Source: an uncultured Collinsella sp. (GTDB lineage: Bacteria > Actinomycetota > Coriobacteriia > Coriobacteriales > Coriobacteriaceae). Taken from it: a stretch of 56,773 nt of DNA. Position 1 is the stretch's first letter, and the number at the start of each line of letters is the position of its first letter. A program made the translations under genes and the position numbers. The stretch covers positions 1 to 56,773 of the forward strand of contig CAUAEH010000007.1 of the NCBI GenBank assembly GCA_958427975.1, in the 5' to 3' direction. Shown piece by piece: positions 32,497-40,108 of this stretch. Under the pieces are notes generated by a model. It searched no databases. It was not told where the DNA came from and was given only the letters and a program-made list of their open reading frames with translations.

Positions 32497-33276
32497 ATGG
32501 CACGAATCCTGATCGTAGAGGACGAGGAGAAAATCGCCCGCTTTGTGACGCTCGAGCTGGAGCACGAGGGCTACCAGGTGGAGCACGCCGCCGACGGCCG
32601 CACCGCCGTGGACCTGGCGCTGGAGCGCGACTACGATCTGATTCTGCTCGATGTGCTGTTGCCTCAGCTCAGCGGCATGGAGGTGCTGCGACGCGTCCGC
32701 AAGCACAAGGATGTGCCGGTGATTATGGTCACCGCGCGCGATGCCGTGATGGACAAGGTGGCCGGGCTCGATGCCGGTGCTGACGATTACCTAACCAAGC
32801 CGTTTGCCATTGAGGAACTGTTCGCACGGATCCGCGTTGCGCTGAAGCGCTCGGAGGCCGTGCGGACGGCTTCGGGCGTTGGCGGCGCCGGGGCGGGCAT
32901 GGCGAGAGGCGCGGGTGCCGGCGCCGTCGCGATGCCCCCGGTCAGCGACTCGACCCAGGCTTCCGTCGCGCCCTCCCCCGCCGCGCTCGCCGTGGGCTCG
33001 GTTGCGCTCGACCCCGACCGCCGCGAGGTCACAGTCGGCGGCTCGCCCATCGCGCTCACGGCCCGCGAGTTCGACGTTCTCGCCCTGCTTATGACGCATG
33101 CCGGCACCGTGCTCACGCGCGAGCGCATCGCGCACGAGGCGCTGGGCTACGACTACGTGGGCGATACCAACAACGTCGATGTGCACATCGCGCATCTGCG
33201 CGCCAAGATCGAAGATGCCGGCGGTGCCCGCATCATCCAGACCGTGCGCGGGGTGGGCTATGTCTGCCGTGCGTAA
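32497..33276 (+). CDS. OmpR-family response regulator with long linker
   Basis: 259 residues. The receiver domain has phosphoacceptor Asp52 (LILLDVLLP), Lys at KPFAIEE and the acidic pocket EDEE. The winged helix at the C-terminus has LTAREFDVLALLMTHAGTVLTRERIAHEALGYDY and VDVHIAHLRAKIEDAGGARIIQTVRGVGYV. Between them lies an unusual linker of about 40 residues rich in Ala, Gly, Ser and Pro (about 125-165). It overlaps the kinase gene by 17 bp and should be its partner. Confidence 0.92.
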   Translation: MARILIVEDEEKIARFVTLELEHEGYQVEHAADGRTAVDLALERDYDLILLDVLLPQLSGMEVLRRVRKHKDVPVIMVTARDAVMDKVAGLDAGADDYLTKPFAIEELFARIRVALKRSEAVRTASGVGGAGAGMARGAGAGAVAMPPVSDSTQASVAPSPAALAVGSVALDPDRREVTVGGSPIALTAREFDVLALLMTHAGTVLTRERIAHEALGYDYVGDTNNVDVHIAHLRAKIEDAGGARIIQTVRGVGYVCRA

Positions 33277-34555
33277 CGCCGAGGCCAAGCGCGTCACCTC
33301 CATCGCCCGCGCCATCAACTGGAGCTATATGTGGCGACGCCTGATAAGCTACGTCTGGCTCGATCTGTTGCTGATGGTGATTGCGGCGGCGATCCTCGTC
33401 TATGGATACAACCAGACGCTGCCCGACGGCGCTTTTACCGCAGGATGGATCCCCAGCGCCACCGTTCACGGCATGTCGCTGACGCCCGCGCGCGGCTGGG
33501 ACCTGGCAACGCTCACCTATACCGTCGAGCTTGCGCGTACCACCAAGACTTTCCCCCTCGCGCAGGACCTCGTCGCGCTATGGCCTCTCTACCTTGTCGT
33601 TGTGGGTTGGCAGGTCATCAGCGTGCTCAACATGCTCGGCGGTGCCCGCCGTGTGCGCCGTACCATGGCACCGCTCAACGACTTGGCACTGCGCGTGGAC
33701 GAACTCGGCCGCATGCAGCTCTCCGGCGGCAAGATGGAAACGCTGGAGCAGGCCATCGAGCGCGCAAGCGTCGACTCGCCGAGCGTCACTACCGGCGACG
33801 CCGACCTGGCAAGCATCGAGGTCGCACTCAACCGCCTGCTGCGTCAGATGCAAGAGGCCAAGCTGCAGCAGATGCGCTTTGTCAACGATGCGAGCCACGA
33901 GCTGCGCACGCCCATCGCGGTGATTCAGGGCTACGTAAACATGCTCGACCGCTGGGGCAAAGACGACCCGGACGTGCTGGCGGAGTCTATCGCGTCCCTC
34001 AAGGCCGAAAGCGAGCACATGCAAGAGCTCGTGGAGCAGCTGCTGTTTTTGGCGCGCGGCGATGCCGGGCGCACGGTCCTGCGGCGCGCGCATACCAACT
34101 TGGCTGCACTGGTCAGCGAGGTATGCGAAGAATCGCAGATGATCGATACCGAGCACACGTATCGGCTGGCTTCTGACGCTGCGCTTGCCAGCGACCCGCG
34201 CTGCGGCGCGCCCGTCGACGTGGCGCTCGTGAAGCAGGCTCTGCGCGTGATCGTGCAAAACGCCGCCAAGTACTCGGATGCGGGAACGACCGTCACATTT
34301 GGCATAACGCCGGATGCGGGCGCGGGTACGATCGACATAAGTGTTGAGGACGAGGGCATCGGCATGAACCAGGAATCCGCAGCTCACGCGTTCGAGCGGT
34401 TCTACCGTGCCGACAACGCGCGCGATGCCGGCGCACAGGGTTCGGGTCTGGGGCTTGCGATCGCCAAGTGGATCGTCGACAGCCACGGCGGCGTCATCGG
34501 TGTGACCTCGGTCGAAGGGGTCGGCAGCCGCTTTACGATTCGCCTGCCACGATAG
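33260..34555 (+). CDS. Sensor histidine kinase paired with the regulator
   Basis: 431 residues from the ATG at 33260, which lies inside the end of the regulator gene; a GTG at 33269 is an alternative. Two transmembrane helices (about 31-50 and 107-126) enclose an extracellular loop of about 55 residues. A HAMP-like segment, the H-box FVNDASHELRTPIAV (His213), NAAKYSD, DEGIGMNQ and GSGLGLAIAKWIVDSHGG follow. It is a classic sensor kinase. The signal is unknown; context suggests envelope state. The operon ends in the terminator at 34575. Confidence 0.93.
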   Translation: MSAVRNAEAKRVTSIARAINWSYMWRRLISYVWLDLLLMVIAAAILVYGYNQTLPDGAFTAGWIPSATVHGMSLTPARGWDLATLTYTVELARTTKTFPLAQDLVALWPLYLVVVGWQVISVLNMLGGARRVRRTMAPLNDLALRVDELGRMQLSGGKMETLEQAIERASVDSPSVTTGDADLASIEVALNRLLRQMQEAKLQQMRFVNDASHELRTPIAVIQGYVNMLDRWGKDDPDVLAESIASLKAESEHMQELVEQLLFLARGDAGRTVLRRAHTNLAALVSEVCEESQMIDTEHTYRLASDAALASDPRCGAPVDVALVKQALRVIVQNAAKYSDAGTTVTFGITPDAGAGTIDISVEDEGIGMNQESAAHAFERFYRADNARDAGAQGSGLGLAIAKWIVDSHGGVIGVTSVEGVGSRFTIRLPR

Positions 34556-34574
34556 GAAGCCCCTCGGCATAAAT

Positions 34575-34608
34575 AAAGGGATAGGGCCACGCGGCCCTAT
34601 CCCTTTTT
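34575..34608. terminator. Bidirectional terminator between kinase and VOC genes
   Basis: AAAGGGATAGGGCC (34575-34588) pairs perfectly with GGCCCTATCCCTTT (34593-34606) around ACGC, with T and A runs on both sides. It serves both convergent genes. Confidence 0.9.
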
Positions 34609-34629
34609 GCCGCTATGGCAGCTTGTGCG

Positions 34630-35004
34630 CTACTCGCGGCACAGGTGCACGGCAAAGCCGGCGAACTCGCGCTTAAAGTACACGAGCTTGGTACCACCGT
34701 CGGGCAGCAGCGCGCGCGACTCTTCGTTGACCTCGAGCCCGCGCTCGGCAAACCACTTCTCAGCTGCATCGATGTCGTTAACGGCAAAGCCGATGTGGCC
34801 CTTGGTGCCACGACCGTTCTGCTTCATGATCTCGACCAGCGAATCGTTGAAGTACGAAACCGGGGTCTCGATGACGGGCAGGCCCATCATCGTCGAGAAC
34901 AGCTCCGCAATCTCCAAGGCGTCTGCCGGGTCGGCGGCGTTAATGCCCACATGGGCAACGCGCATACCAAAGAGCTCTACCGGATTGGCGTTCTGCTCAC
35001 TCAT
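34630..35004 (-). CDS. VOC-superfamily (glyoxalase-like) protein
   Basis: 124 residues with a paired beta-alpha-beta-beta-beta layout: VAHVGINAADPADALEIAELFSTMMGLPV ... GHIGFAVNDIDAAEKWFAERGLEV ... KLVYFKREFAGFAVHLCRE. His18 (VAHVGI), His88 (GHIGF) and the late His are in metal-ligand positions of VOC enzymes. It lies 11 bp downstream of a PTS IIB gene. Possible roles include a lyase or isomerase step on a phosphorylated sugar acid, but the substrate is unknown. Confidence 0.8.
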   Translation of the reverse strand: MSEQNANPVELFGMRVAHVGINAADPADALEIAELFSTMMGLPVIETPVSYFNDSLVEIMKQNGRGTKGHIGFAVNDIDAAEKWFAERGLEVNEESRALLPDGGTKLVYFKREFAGFAVHLCRE

Positions 35005-35015
35005 GCAGTCAGCGC

Positions 35016-35303
35016 CTACTGAGCCATGACGTCGAGAACGGCCTTCTCGGCAGCGACGCGGTTCATGCCGGTCATGAAGGGCACGCCACTCACGTACGGG
35101 CAGGTGAGGCCCTCGGGGGCAACGGTGGTGGCGATCAGCAGGTCAGCGCCCTCGTCGCAGTAATCCTTGGCCTCGGAGATGGCGCACTGCACGATCTCGT
35201 ACTTGTCGGCATAACCGTTGGCGTCGAGCAGAGTAGCGACCTTCTGGGCAACGAGCGTGGAAGTAGCAGCGCCAGCACCGCAAGCCAAAACGATCTTCTT
35301 CAT
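35016..35303 (-). CDS. PTS sugar transporter subunit IIB, galactitol type (stand-alone)
   Basis: 95 residues, the length of a single IIB domain. The phosphocysteine loop is VLACGAGAATSTL with Cys8, as in GatB-type IIB, which passes phosphate from IIA to the sugar. The start follows GGGAGACATTACC. No IIA or IIC gene is nearby; the operon holds only this gene and the VOC protein. It may serve a transporter encoded elsewhere or act as a phosphorylation sensor. Confidence 0.85.
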   Translation of the reverse strand: MKKIVLACGAGAATSTLVAQKVATLLDANGYADKYEIVQCAISEAKDYCDEGADLLIATTVAPEGLTCPYVSGVPFMTGMNRVAAEKAVLDVMAQ

Positions 35304-35405
35304 AGGTAATGTCTCCCTTCATGGTTTACTTTAGGTAAGTGTACCGCAGCGAGCGATGGCACTCGGCCTCGATGAGCTTTTATGCCAGTTTGCTTGCGCG
35401 CTGCG

Positions 35406-35411
35406 TATAAT
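35406..35411 (+). promoter_or_regulatory. -10 element upstream of the TPR-like membrane protein
   Basis: A perfect TATAAT lies about 56 bp before the next plus-strand start. The -35 is poor (TGCCAG at 17-bp spacing). A small hairpin GCTCG-CTTTAT-GAGC lies in the leader. Confidence 0.4.
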
Positions 35412-35466
35412 ACATCTAGTACGTGTTGTCATACCGCTCGCTTTATGAGCGACTAAGGACCCTAAT

Positions 35467-36090
35467 ATGCCCGATTCCCGCACACTCTGGACCGCCGTCG
35501 TTATCATCTGCATCGCCGTGTCGGTGTTCTTTAGCGTCAAAAAACGCACCACGTTTAAACGCCTGCAGCAATTGATGGCCGCCAAGCAGTGGGACGAGTT
35601 CGATCGTTTGCTCGACGGCAAACTCACCAGCATGCTGTACCCGCGCTACAACCGCGACTACCTGCGCCTGAACTCCTATCTGCTGCGCGAGGACCATAAG
35701 CGCGCCGACGAGATGTTCGACCTGCTACTGGGACTCAACCTGCCCAAGATGCAGCGCGTCGACCTGGTAATCAAAGCTTTTAACTACTACGTTGGCCAGG
35801 AGGACCGCAAAAAGGCCAAGGAGTTGCTGCACGAGATCAAGGGCTTTGAGGGCGGTCAGGCCGAGGCAGTCGCACACGAATGCCAGCTGATGTACGACAC
35901 GATGATCCTCAAGCGCCACAACGACATTCCCGAGCTGGAGCGCATGCTCGAGGATGTCGGTGACGACCCGGTCAAGCGCTGCCGACTGGAGTACCTGCTG
36001 GCCCTGCAGTATCAAAACAAGGGCGACGAGGCAAAGTTCCAAGAGTTCCTGGAGAAGTCGGGCCAACACTCGATGGCCGTCAACGCGTAA
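35467..36090 (+). CDS. Membrane-anchored TPR-like protein of unknown function
   Basis: 207 residues. One N-terminal transmembrane helix (LWTAVVIICIAVSVFFSVKK) is followed by an all-helical cytoplasmic part with TPR-like repeats (AAKQWDEFDRLLDG, REDHKRADEMFDLLLGLNL, GQEDRKKAKELLHEIKGF, DEAKFQEFLEKSG). Such architectures usually serve as assembly scaffolds. It has no operon partner, and the tRNA gene follows 31 bp later. Codon use is normal for the genome. Confidence 0.75.
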   Translation: MPDSRTLWTAVVIICIAVSVFFSVKKRTTFKRLQQLMAAKQWDEFDRLLDGKLTSMLYPRYNRDYLRLNSYLLREDHKRADEMFDLLLGLNLPKMQRVDLVIKAFNYYVGQEDRKKAKELLHEIKGFEGGQAEAVAHECQLMYDTMILKRHNDIPELERMLEDVGDDPVKRCRLEYLLALQYQNKGDEAKFQEFLEKSGQHSMAVNA

Positions 36091-36121
36091 CGGACGGCTT
36101 GTGCTAGACTTTTAGTCTCAC

Positions 36122-36206
36122 GGGGGCGTGGCGGAATTGGCATACGCAGGAGACTTAAAATCTCTCGCCGCAAGGATTGTGGGTTCGAGTCCCACCGCCC
36201 CTACCA
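36122..36206 (+). tRNA. tRNA-Leu (anticodon UAA), CCA encoded
   Basis: The acceptor GGGGGCG (36122-36128) pairs with CGCCCCT (36196-36202), then A-CCA. The anticodon stem-loop GGAGA-CTTAAAA-TCTCT gives anticodon UAA. A variable arm of type II length and the T-arm GTGGG-TTCGAGT-CCCAC are present. The length is 85 nt. The last 16 bases and the following sequence are duplicated 196 bp downstream. Confidence 0.95.
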
Positions 36207-36270
36207 TTTGGCTTTTACGAGCTCGTGTCCCCCGGGGATGCGGGCTCGTTTCTTTAAGATGCCGGCGGGA
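36189..36270. repeat. tRNA-Leu 3' end plus downstream sequence, direct repeat copy 1
   Basis: It begins GTCCCACCGCCCCTACCAT (36189-36207) and continues through GAGCTCGTGTCCCC...GGGATGCGGGCTCGTTTCTTT to a CCGGCGG. The second copy starts at 36385. Copy 1 includes the real tRNA end. Confidence 0.8.
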
Positions 36271-36384
36271 CTCGAACCCGCGAGGGGGCGAGCGTTAAGC
36301 GGACGCGCAGCGTCCGTAGCGAGCCGGCGAGGGTGCCGACAGGCGGCCGAAGCCGGTGCGTATTTGCGCAGCAAATACGCAGAC

Positions 36385-36466
36385 GTCCCACCGCCCCTAC
36401 CATATGGAGCTTTCGAGCCCGTGTCCCCAAGGGATGCGGGCTCGTTTCTTTTACACGCCGGCGGGG
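36385..36466. repeat. tRNA-Leu 3' end direct repeat copy 2
   Basis: It repeats GTCCCACCGCCCCTACCAT (36385-36403) exactly and the following ~60 bp with scattered differences (CGAGCCCGTGTCCCCAAGGGATGC...). There is no tRNA body upstream of it. The layout resembles an attachment-site duplication flanking a 196-bp insert. Confidence 0.75.
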
Positions 36467-36468
36467 CT

Positions 36469-36541
36469 CTAAGTTGCGGTGGAATAGTTCCTGTTTTGGC
36501 AGTTTACCAGCCCATTTAGGAACTATTCCACCGCGACTTAG
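36469..36541. repeat. AAGTTGCGGTG-type inverted repeat, copy 1
   Basis: The 24-bp arms at 36469-36492 and 36518-36541 (CTAAGTTGCGGTGGAATAG... and complement) differ at one position and flank a 25-nt loop. The same element, with other loops, is at 38057-38125 and 44761-44829. Confidence 0.85.
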
Positions 36542-36550
36542 GTTGGTGTT

Positions 36551-36637
36551 CCCACATTTTCCGATGGAAAAACGTGGTTGTCTCCTACATTTTCCGATGG
36601 AAAAACGTGGTTGTCTCCCACATTTTCCGATGGAAAC
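36551..36637. repeat. 33-bp tandem iterons upstream of the AAA ATPase gene
   Basis: Units start at 36554, 36587 and 36620. The first two are complete and nearly identical; the third is broken after the palindromic core TTTTCCGATGGAAA. Each core is itself an inverted repeat (TTTTCC-GAT-GGAAAA). They end about 45 bp before the start codon and may bind a regulator. Confidence 0.85.
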
Positions 36638-36679
36638 TCCCAAATGGCCTTATACTAGCCGAGAGGGTTGGGAGGCAAT

Positions 36680-37981
36680 ATGCAGCGACAGCTTATGAGT
36701 GAACTTATCGCTTGGAAATCAAGGGCGAATCGCAAACCTCTCTTGCTTAAGGGAGCCCGCCAGACAGGAAAGACTTGGCTTCTTAACGAATTCGCAAGCC
36801 AGCAGTATCGAAACGTCATTCGTTTTGACTTTATGCTCGAGCCGAGCACACGCTCGCTGTTCGATGGGAACCTCGACCCCAAGCGCATCATCTCCCAGAT
36901 AGAACTCCTACGTGGCCAAACCGTAACGCCGGAAGACACGCTCATCATCTTCGACGAGATCCAAGAGGCGCCACGCGGGATCACCTCGCTCAAGTACTTC
37001 AACGAGCTTGCGCACGAATACCACATCGTAGCAGCCGGTTCCTATATGGGCCTCGCGCTCCGACGCGAAAACGAGTCATTTCCCGTCGGCAAAATCGACC
37101 AGCTCACCATGCGTCCCATGGGGTTTGTCGAGTTCGTTCGTGCTGTCGACGGCAACCCGCTCGCCGACGCCATCCTTGCCGCAGACATGAACCTTCTAGC
37201 AAACGTTACCGAAAAGCTCGAGCACTTGCTCAAGGAATACCTTGTTGTCGGCGGTATGCCCGAAGTTGTCTCCACTTTCGCCGAGACACGCGACTTCATC
37301 GAAGCCCGAAGGCTTCAACAGCAAATCATCGAGGCTTACGAATCCGATTTTGGCAAACATGCACCCGCCCGCATCATCGAGCGCATGAGGTTGGTTTGGA
37401 AATCCCTTCCCGGCCAGCTTGCAAAGGAGAACAAGAAGTTTGTCTATGGCGCCCTTCGTCCCGGAGCGCGCGCACGCGATTTCGAGGAAAGCCTCCAGTG
37501 GCTCACGGACTACGGAATCGTTCATAAGGTGCCACGTGTTTCCGCTCTAAAGGCGCCGCTCTCGAGCTACGAAGACCTCTCGGGCTTCAAACTGTTCTGC
37601 ATCGACACCGGCATCCTCGGAGCGCTCTCCGGTCTCTCTCCGGCCGTCGTTCTTAACGGATCCGCTGTTTTTACCGAGTTCAAAGGTTCGCTGACCGAAC
37701 AATACGTCGCGCAAGAGCTCTTGCTCCAGGACAAAACTCCCGCGTATTGGTCCTCTACCTCTGGCAATGCCGAAACCGACTTTGCCATCGACCATGCGGG
37801 AACCGTGCTTCCGCTTGAGGTCAAGGCGGCAGAGAACCTTAAAGCGAAGAGTCTGAAAATAGCCTGCGAAAAATTCAAGCTCGAGCGTTGCGTGAGGAGC
37901 TCTCTGGCGGCATATAGAGACGAGGGCATGCTCGTCAATATTCCGCTTTGGGAGATTGGGCAAATCGACAAACTGGCATAG
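36680..37981 (+). CDS. AAA_14/DUF4143 ATPase
   Basis: 433 residues from the ATG at 36680, which follows GGGAGG. Walker A is LLKGARQTGKTWLL (22-35), Walker B LIIFDEIQEAPRG, sensor 1 VAAGSYMGLAL. The C-terminal DUF4143 domain carries the nuclease-like pattern YWSSTSGNAETDFAI...LPLEVKAAENLKAKSL (D...ExK). Proteins of this family are abundant in host-associated anaerobes and have no settled function. The gene stands alone, preceded by iterons and bracketed by AAGTTGCGGTG-type inverted repeats, as if the whole unit had been inserted. Confidence 0.9.
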   Translation: MQRQLMSELIAWKSRANRKPLLLKGARQTGKTWLLNEFASQQYRNVIRFDFMLEPSTRSLFDGNLDPKRIISQIELLRGQTVTPEDTLIIFDEIQEAPRGITSLKYFNELAHEYHIVAAGSYMGLALRRENESFPVGKIDQLTMRPMGFVEFVRAVDGNPLADAILAADMNLLANVTEKLEHLLKEYLVVGGMPEVVSTFAETRDFIEARRLQQQIIEAYESDFGKHAPARIIERMRLVWKSLPGQLAKENKKFVYGALRPGARARDFEESLQWLTDYGIVHKVPRVSALKAPLSSYEDLSGFKLFCIDTGILGALSGLSPAVVLNGSAVFTEFKGSLTEQYVAQELLLQDKTPAYWSSTSGNAETDFAIDHAGTVLPLEVKAAENLKAKSLKIACEKFKLERCVRSSLAAYRDEGMLVNIPLWEIGQIDKLA

Positions 37982-38001
37982 GCGCTGCGGGGACGCCCCG
38001 C

Positions 38002-38052
38002 AAGGACTGTCCCCAGGTGCCGGCAGAAAAGGAACGTCCCCAGGTGCCGGCT
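38002..38052. repeat. Composite repeat units, GGGACGTTCCTT type (inverse orientation)
   Basis: Two tandem units, AAGGACTGTCCCCAGGTGCC and AAGGAACGTCCCCAGGTGCC, each followed by GGC, are the reverse complement of the units at 13995 and 16239. They abut the inverted repeat that follows. Confidence 0.7.
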
Positions 38053-38056
38053 GTTG

Positions 38057-38125
38057 AGTTGCGGTGGAATAGGGACTGTTTGGTGCCCGAAAGGGCGATT
38101 TTAGTCCGTATTTCACCGCAACTTA
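38057..38125. repeat. AAGTTGCGGTG-type inverted repeat, copy 2
   Basis: The left arm AGTTGCGGTGGAATAGGGACT (38057-38077) and the right arm (38103-38125) pair with a few mismatches. It ends two bases before the ppx stop codon and may double as a transcript terminator. Confidence 0.8.
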
Positions 38126-38126
38126 T

Positions 38127-39128
38127 TTAGAGGGTGCTGAGAGTGGGGGTCCAGGCGATGGTGGGAGTCGCGCCGTCGAGAACCTCGTTGATGGTGGCGG
38201 CCATGCCAGCGAGTAGGCTGTTCTCACTTACGGTGAGCGTGTCGTAGCCGCCGGCTCGCATGAGCTCGCGAATCACCACGGCGCCAGCGAGAATCACGCC
38301 TGCACGCTTGGACTGCACGCCCGGCAGCGCGGCGATGCCCTCCACGTCCAGCGTGGACATGCGCTCGATAGCGGCCGAAACCTGGTCCAGCGAAAGCTCG
38401 CGCAGGTGCACAAAGCTCGAGTCGTACGGCTCCAGTTCGTGGACCAGCGCCACGAGCGTGGTGACGGTACCGCCCACCGCAACGAGGCGCTCGGCGCGCT
38501 CAAAGTCGCTGGGCAGGCCCTCAAAATAGGTGGAGAACTGCTCGCCCGCCCATGCGCCAGCGGCGGCAAGCTCGCCGTCCGCAGGCGGCAACGCGGAGAA
38601 GAAGCGCTCCGTCACACGACGGCAGCCAATGTCCAGCGAACGCGTGCCCTCCAGCGCAAAGACCCCGCGCTCCGGAGCGTATACGCCCGTCGCGAGCTCC
38701 GTGGATCCGCCACCCGAATCGGCGACGATGGTGCGCTCGCCTGCAAAGTCGTGCGCCACGCCAAAAAACGTCAGGCGTGCCTCGACCTCTCCCGGAATCA
38801 CTTGCGGTTCGAGCCCCAGATCGCGCAGGCCGTCCAGCAGCAGTGCGGCGTTGGACGCATCGCGCGCGGCACTCGTGCACGTGGTACAGACGCACACGGC
38901 CCCAAAGGCACGCGCCTCGTCCACAAACATGCGGCATGCGGCGAGCACGCGCTCGACCGCCGCCTCGCAAAAGCGGCCCGTCGCGTCCACGCCTTCGCCC
39001 AGATCGGTAATCTCGGTATGCTTGGACGATCCCACGATCGCCCCGCCCTCGACCTGCGCTAGCACCAGTCGCGACGACACCGTTCCCAGGTCGATCGCGG
39101 CCACCTTATATCGTTTGCAATTTGTCAT
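38127..39128 (-). CDS. Ppx/GppA-family phosphatase
   Basis: Exopolyphosphatase / guanosine pentaphosphate phosphatase family, 333 residues, single catalytic module of the actin-like ATPase fold: AAIDLGTVSSRLVLAQV (phosphate-1), TCTSAARDASNA, IPGEVEARLTFFGV, VADSGGGSTELATG (phosphate-2) and LVAVGGTVTTLVAL. It probably hydrolyses polyphosphate or pppGpp. The ATG follows GGAGGGGAGC. It is 20 bp downstream of the divIC-like gene in what looks like an operon, a neighbour order common in actinobacteria. Confidence 0.92.
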   Translation of the reverse strand: MTNCKRYKVAAIDLGTVSSRLVLAQVEGGAIVGSSKHTEITDLGEGVDATGRFCEAAVERVLAACRMFVDEARAFGAVCVCTTCTSAARDASNAALLLDGLRDLGLEPQVIPGEVEARLTFFGVAHDFAGERTIVADSGGGSTELATGVYAPERGVFALEGTRSLDIGCRRVTERFFSALPPADGELAAAGAWAGEQFSTYFEGLPSDFERAERLVAVGGTVTTLVALVHELEPYDSSFVHLRELSLDQVSAAIERMSTLDVEGIAALPGVQSKRAGVILAGAVVIRELMRAGGYDTLTVSENSLLAGMAATINEVLDGATPTIAWTPTLSTL

Positions 39129-39148
39129 TGCGGGCTCCCCTCCGGGCG

Positions 39149-39913
39149 CTACTCGCCGTTGGACACGACCGTCTGGCCCTCGACGCCGTTAAATCCAAAC
39201 AGCATGTCGAGCGCCTGGATGTACCACGGCGCGTCCCTACCGACTTCTTCGATTTCCTTGGCAACTTCGCTGGCCTTCTTGGCGTTCGACGACTTCTTTT
39301 CAGCCGACGACGAGTCCGAATCATCGTCCAAGCCCAAGACATCAATCCTAGTCTCGCCAGGCATCACCAAGCCCAGGTCCTCGGATGCCGCATCCTTGAT
39401 ACCCTCCTCCGAGAGCAGCTTGTCGACGCTTTTTTGCAGCTCATCATTGTATTGCTGGCGAATCTCGACCTGCTTGGCCAAGATGTCGCTCGAGCGTTTT
39501 GCCACGTACAGGTCGCGTACGGGAAAATACAGGCTCACGAGCGCCAGCGCCACCACGATACCGATAAACAGCGGACGCAGAGAGCCATGCGTAAAGTCAT
39601 AGATCGCCTTGACTACCGCATTGTCGTTGGCGTAGCGCATAAAGTCCGAGCCCGAAAGACGGCTCGAAGGCCTGCTCGACCTGTCGTGCGTCTGGGCCGA
39701 GGGACGCGACGCATGTGTCGAACGTGCCGGGCGCACCGGTCCATCTGCCGAAGTATTCACATGAGCATTGGGGCGCGAGGTACTTGTCGGGCGCTGCGTG
39801 GAGCGGTCGGCGCCGGCGTAGGCGGACCCACCGAGCTGCACTGTGCGCGCACGGCGAGGCGACGGCTCACGCGAACCGGCGGAGTAGTACCTGTTGTCGT
39901 AAATCTGATCCAT
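39149..39913 (-). CDS. FtsB/DivIC-type septum formation initiator
   Basis: 254 residues from the ATG at 39913. A long basic, Ser/Pro-rich cytoplasmic N-terminus (1-115) leads to one transmembrane helix (LRPLFIGIVVALALVSLYFPV, about 122-142). A short extracellular coiled coil follows (SSDILAKQVEIRQQYNDELQKSVDKLLSEEGIKDAASEDLGLVMPGET), which has the DivIC/FtsB form ending in LG.V.PGE. It is a bitopic divisome protein expected to bridge FtsL and FtsQ/DivIB. Position between eno and ppx is the usual actinobacterial context for this gene. Confidence 0.88.
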   Translation of the reverse strand: MDQIYDNRYYSAGSREPSPRRARTVQLGGSAYAGADRSTQRPTSTSRPNAHVNTSADGPVRPARSTHASRPSAQTHDRSSRPSSRLSGSDFMRYANDNAVVKAIYDFTHGSLRPLFIGIVVALALVSLYFPVRDLYVAKRSSDILAKQVEIRQQYNDELQKSVDKLLSEEGIKDAASEDLGLVMPGETRIDVLGLDDDSDSSSAEKKSSNAKKASEVAKEIEEVGRDAPWYIQALDMLFGFNGVEGQTVVSNGE

Positions 39914-40004
39914 GTGCGCCTTGTGCGGTTGAGGTTTGTTTGCGCTAAGTATTCTAGTTATAGCACGAGCGCGCACACCACCTTCGGCAGCCTTTGCTCG
40001 ACAT

Positions 40005-40036
40005 AAAAAAGGCGCTGAGCCATATGGCCCAGCGCC
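40005..40036 (-). terminator. Terminator of eno
   Basis: GGCGCTGAGCC-ATAT-GGCCCAGCGCC (40011-40036) is followed on the minus strand by TTTTTT (40010-40005). It separates eno from the divIC-like gene. Confidence 0.9.
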
Positions 40037-40108
40037 CATAGCGCTTTGCGGCATCCAGCCAAGGCGAGGCGGAACCGAGTCAGCCTCCCCCTCGCCAAAT
40101 TTGCCCGT

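Larger units (their letters stand above)
36207..36679. other. 473-bp gene-free, repeat-dense region after the tRNA
   Basis: Contains the direct repeats of the tRNA 3' end, two perfect short hairpins (GGACGC-GCA-GCGTCC and GCGTATTTGC-GCA-GCAAATACGC, about 36302-36316 and 36358-36380), an inverse T-arm-like sequence (near 36263-36283), the inverted repeat 36469-36541 and three 33-bp iterons. No coding region is supported. Confidence 0.7.

Noticed and set aside
36263..36283. Second tRNA on the minus strand (GCGGGTTCGAGTCCCGC)
   Set aside because: Only a T-arm-like piece is present; no D-arm, anticodon arm or acceptor pairing can be built around it.
36551..36637. Possible short CRISPR array
   Set aside because: The 33-bp units are contiguous with no variable spacers and there are no cas genes; tandem iterons fit better.
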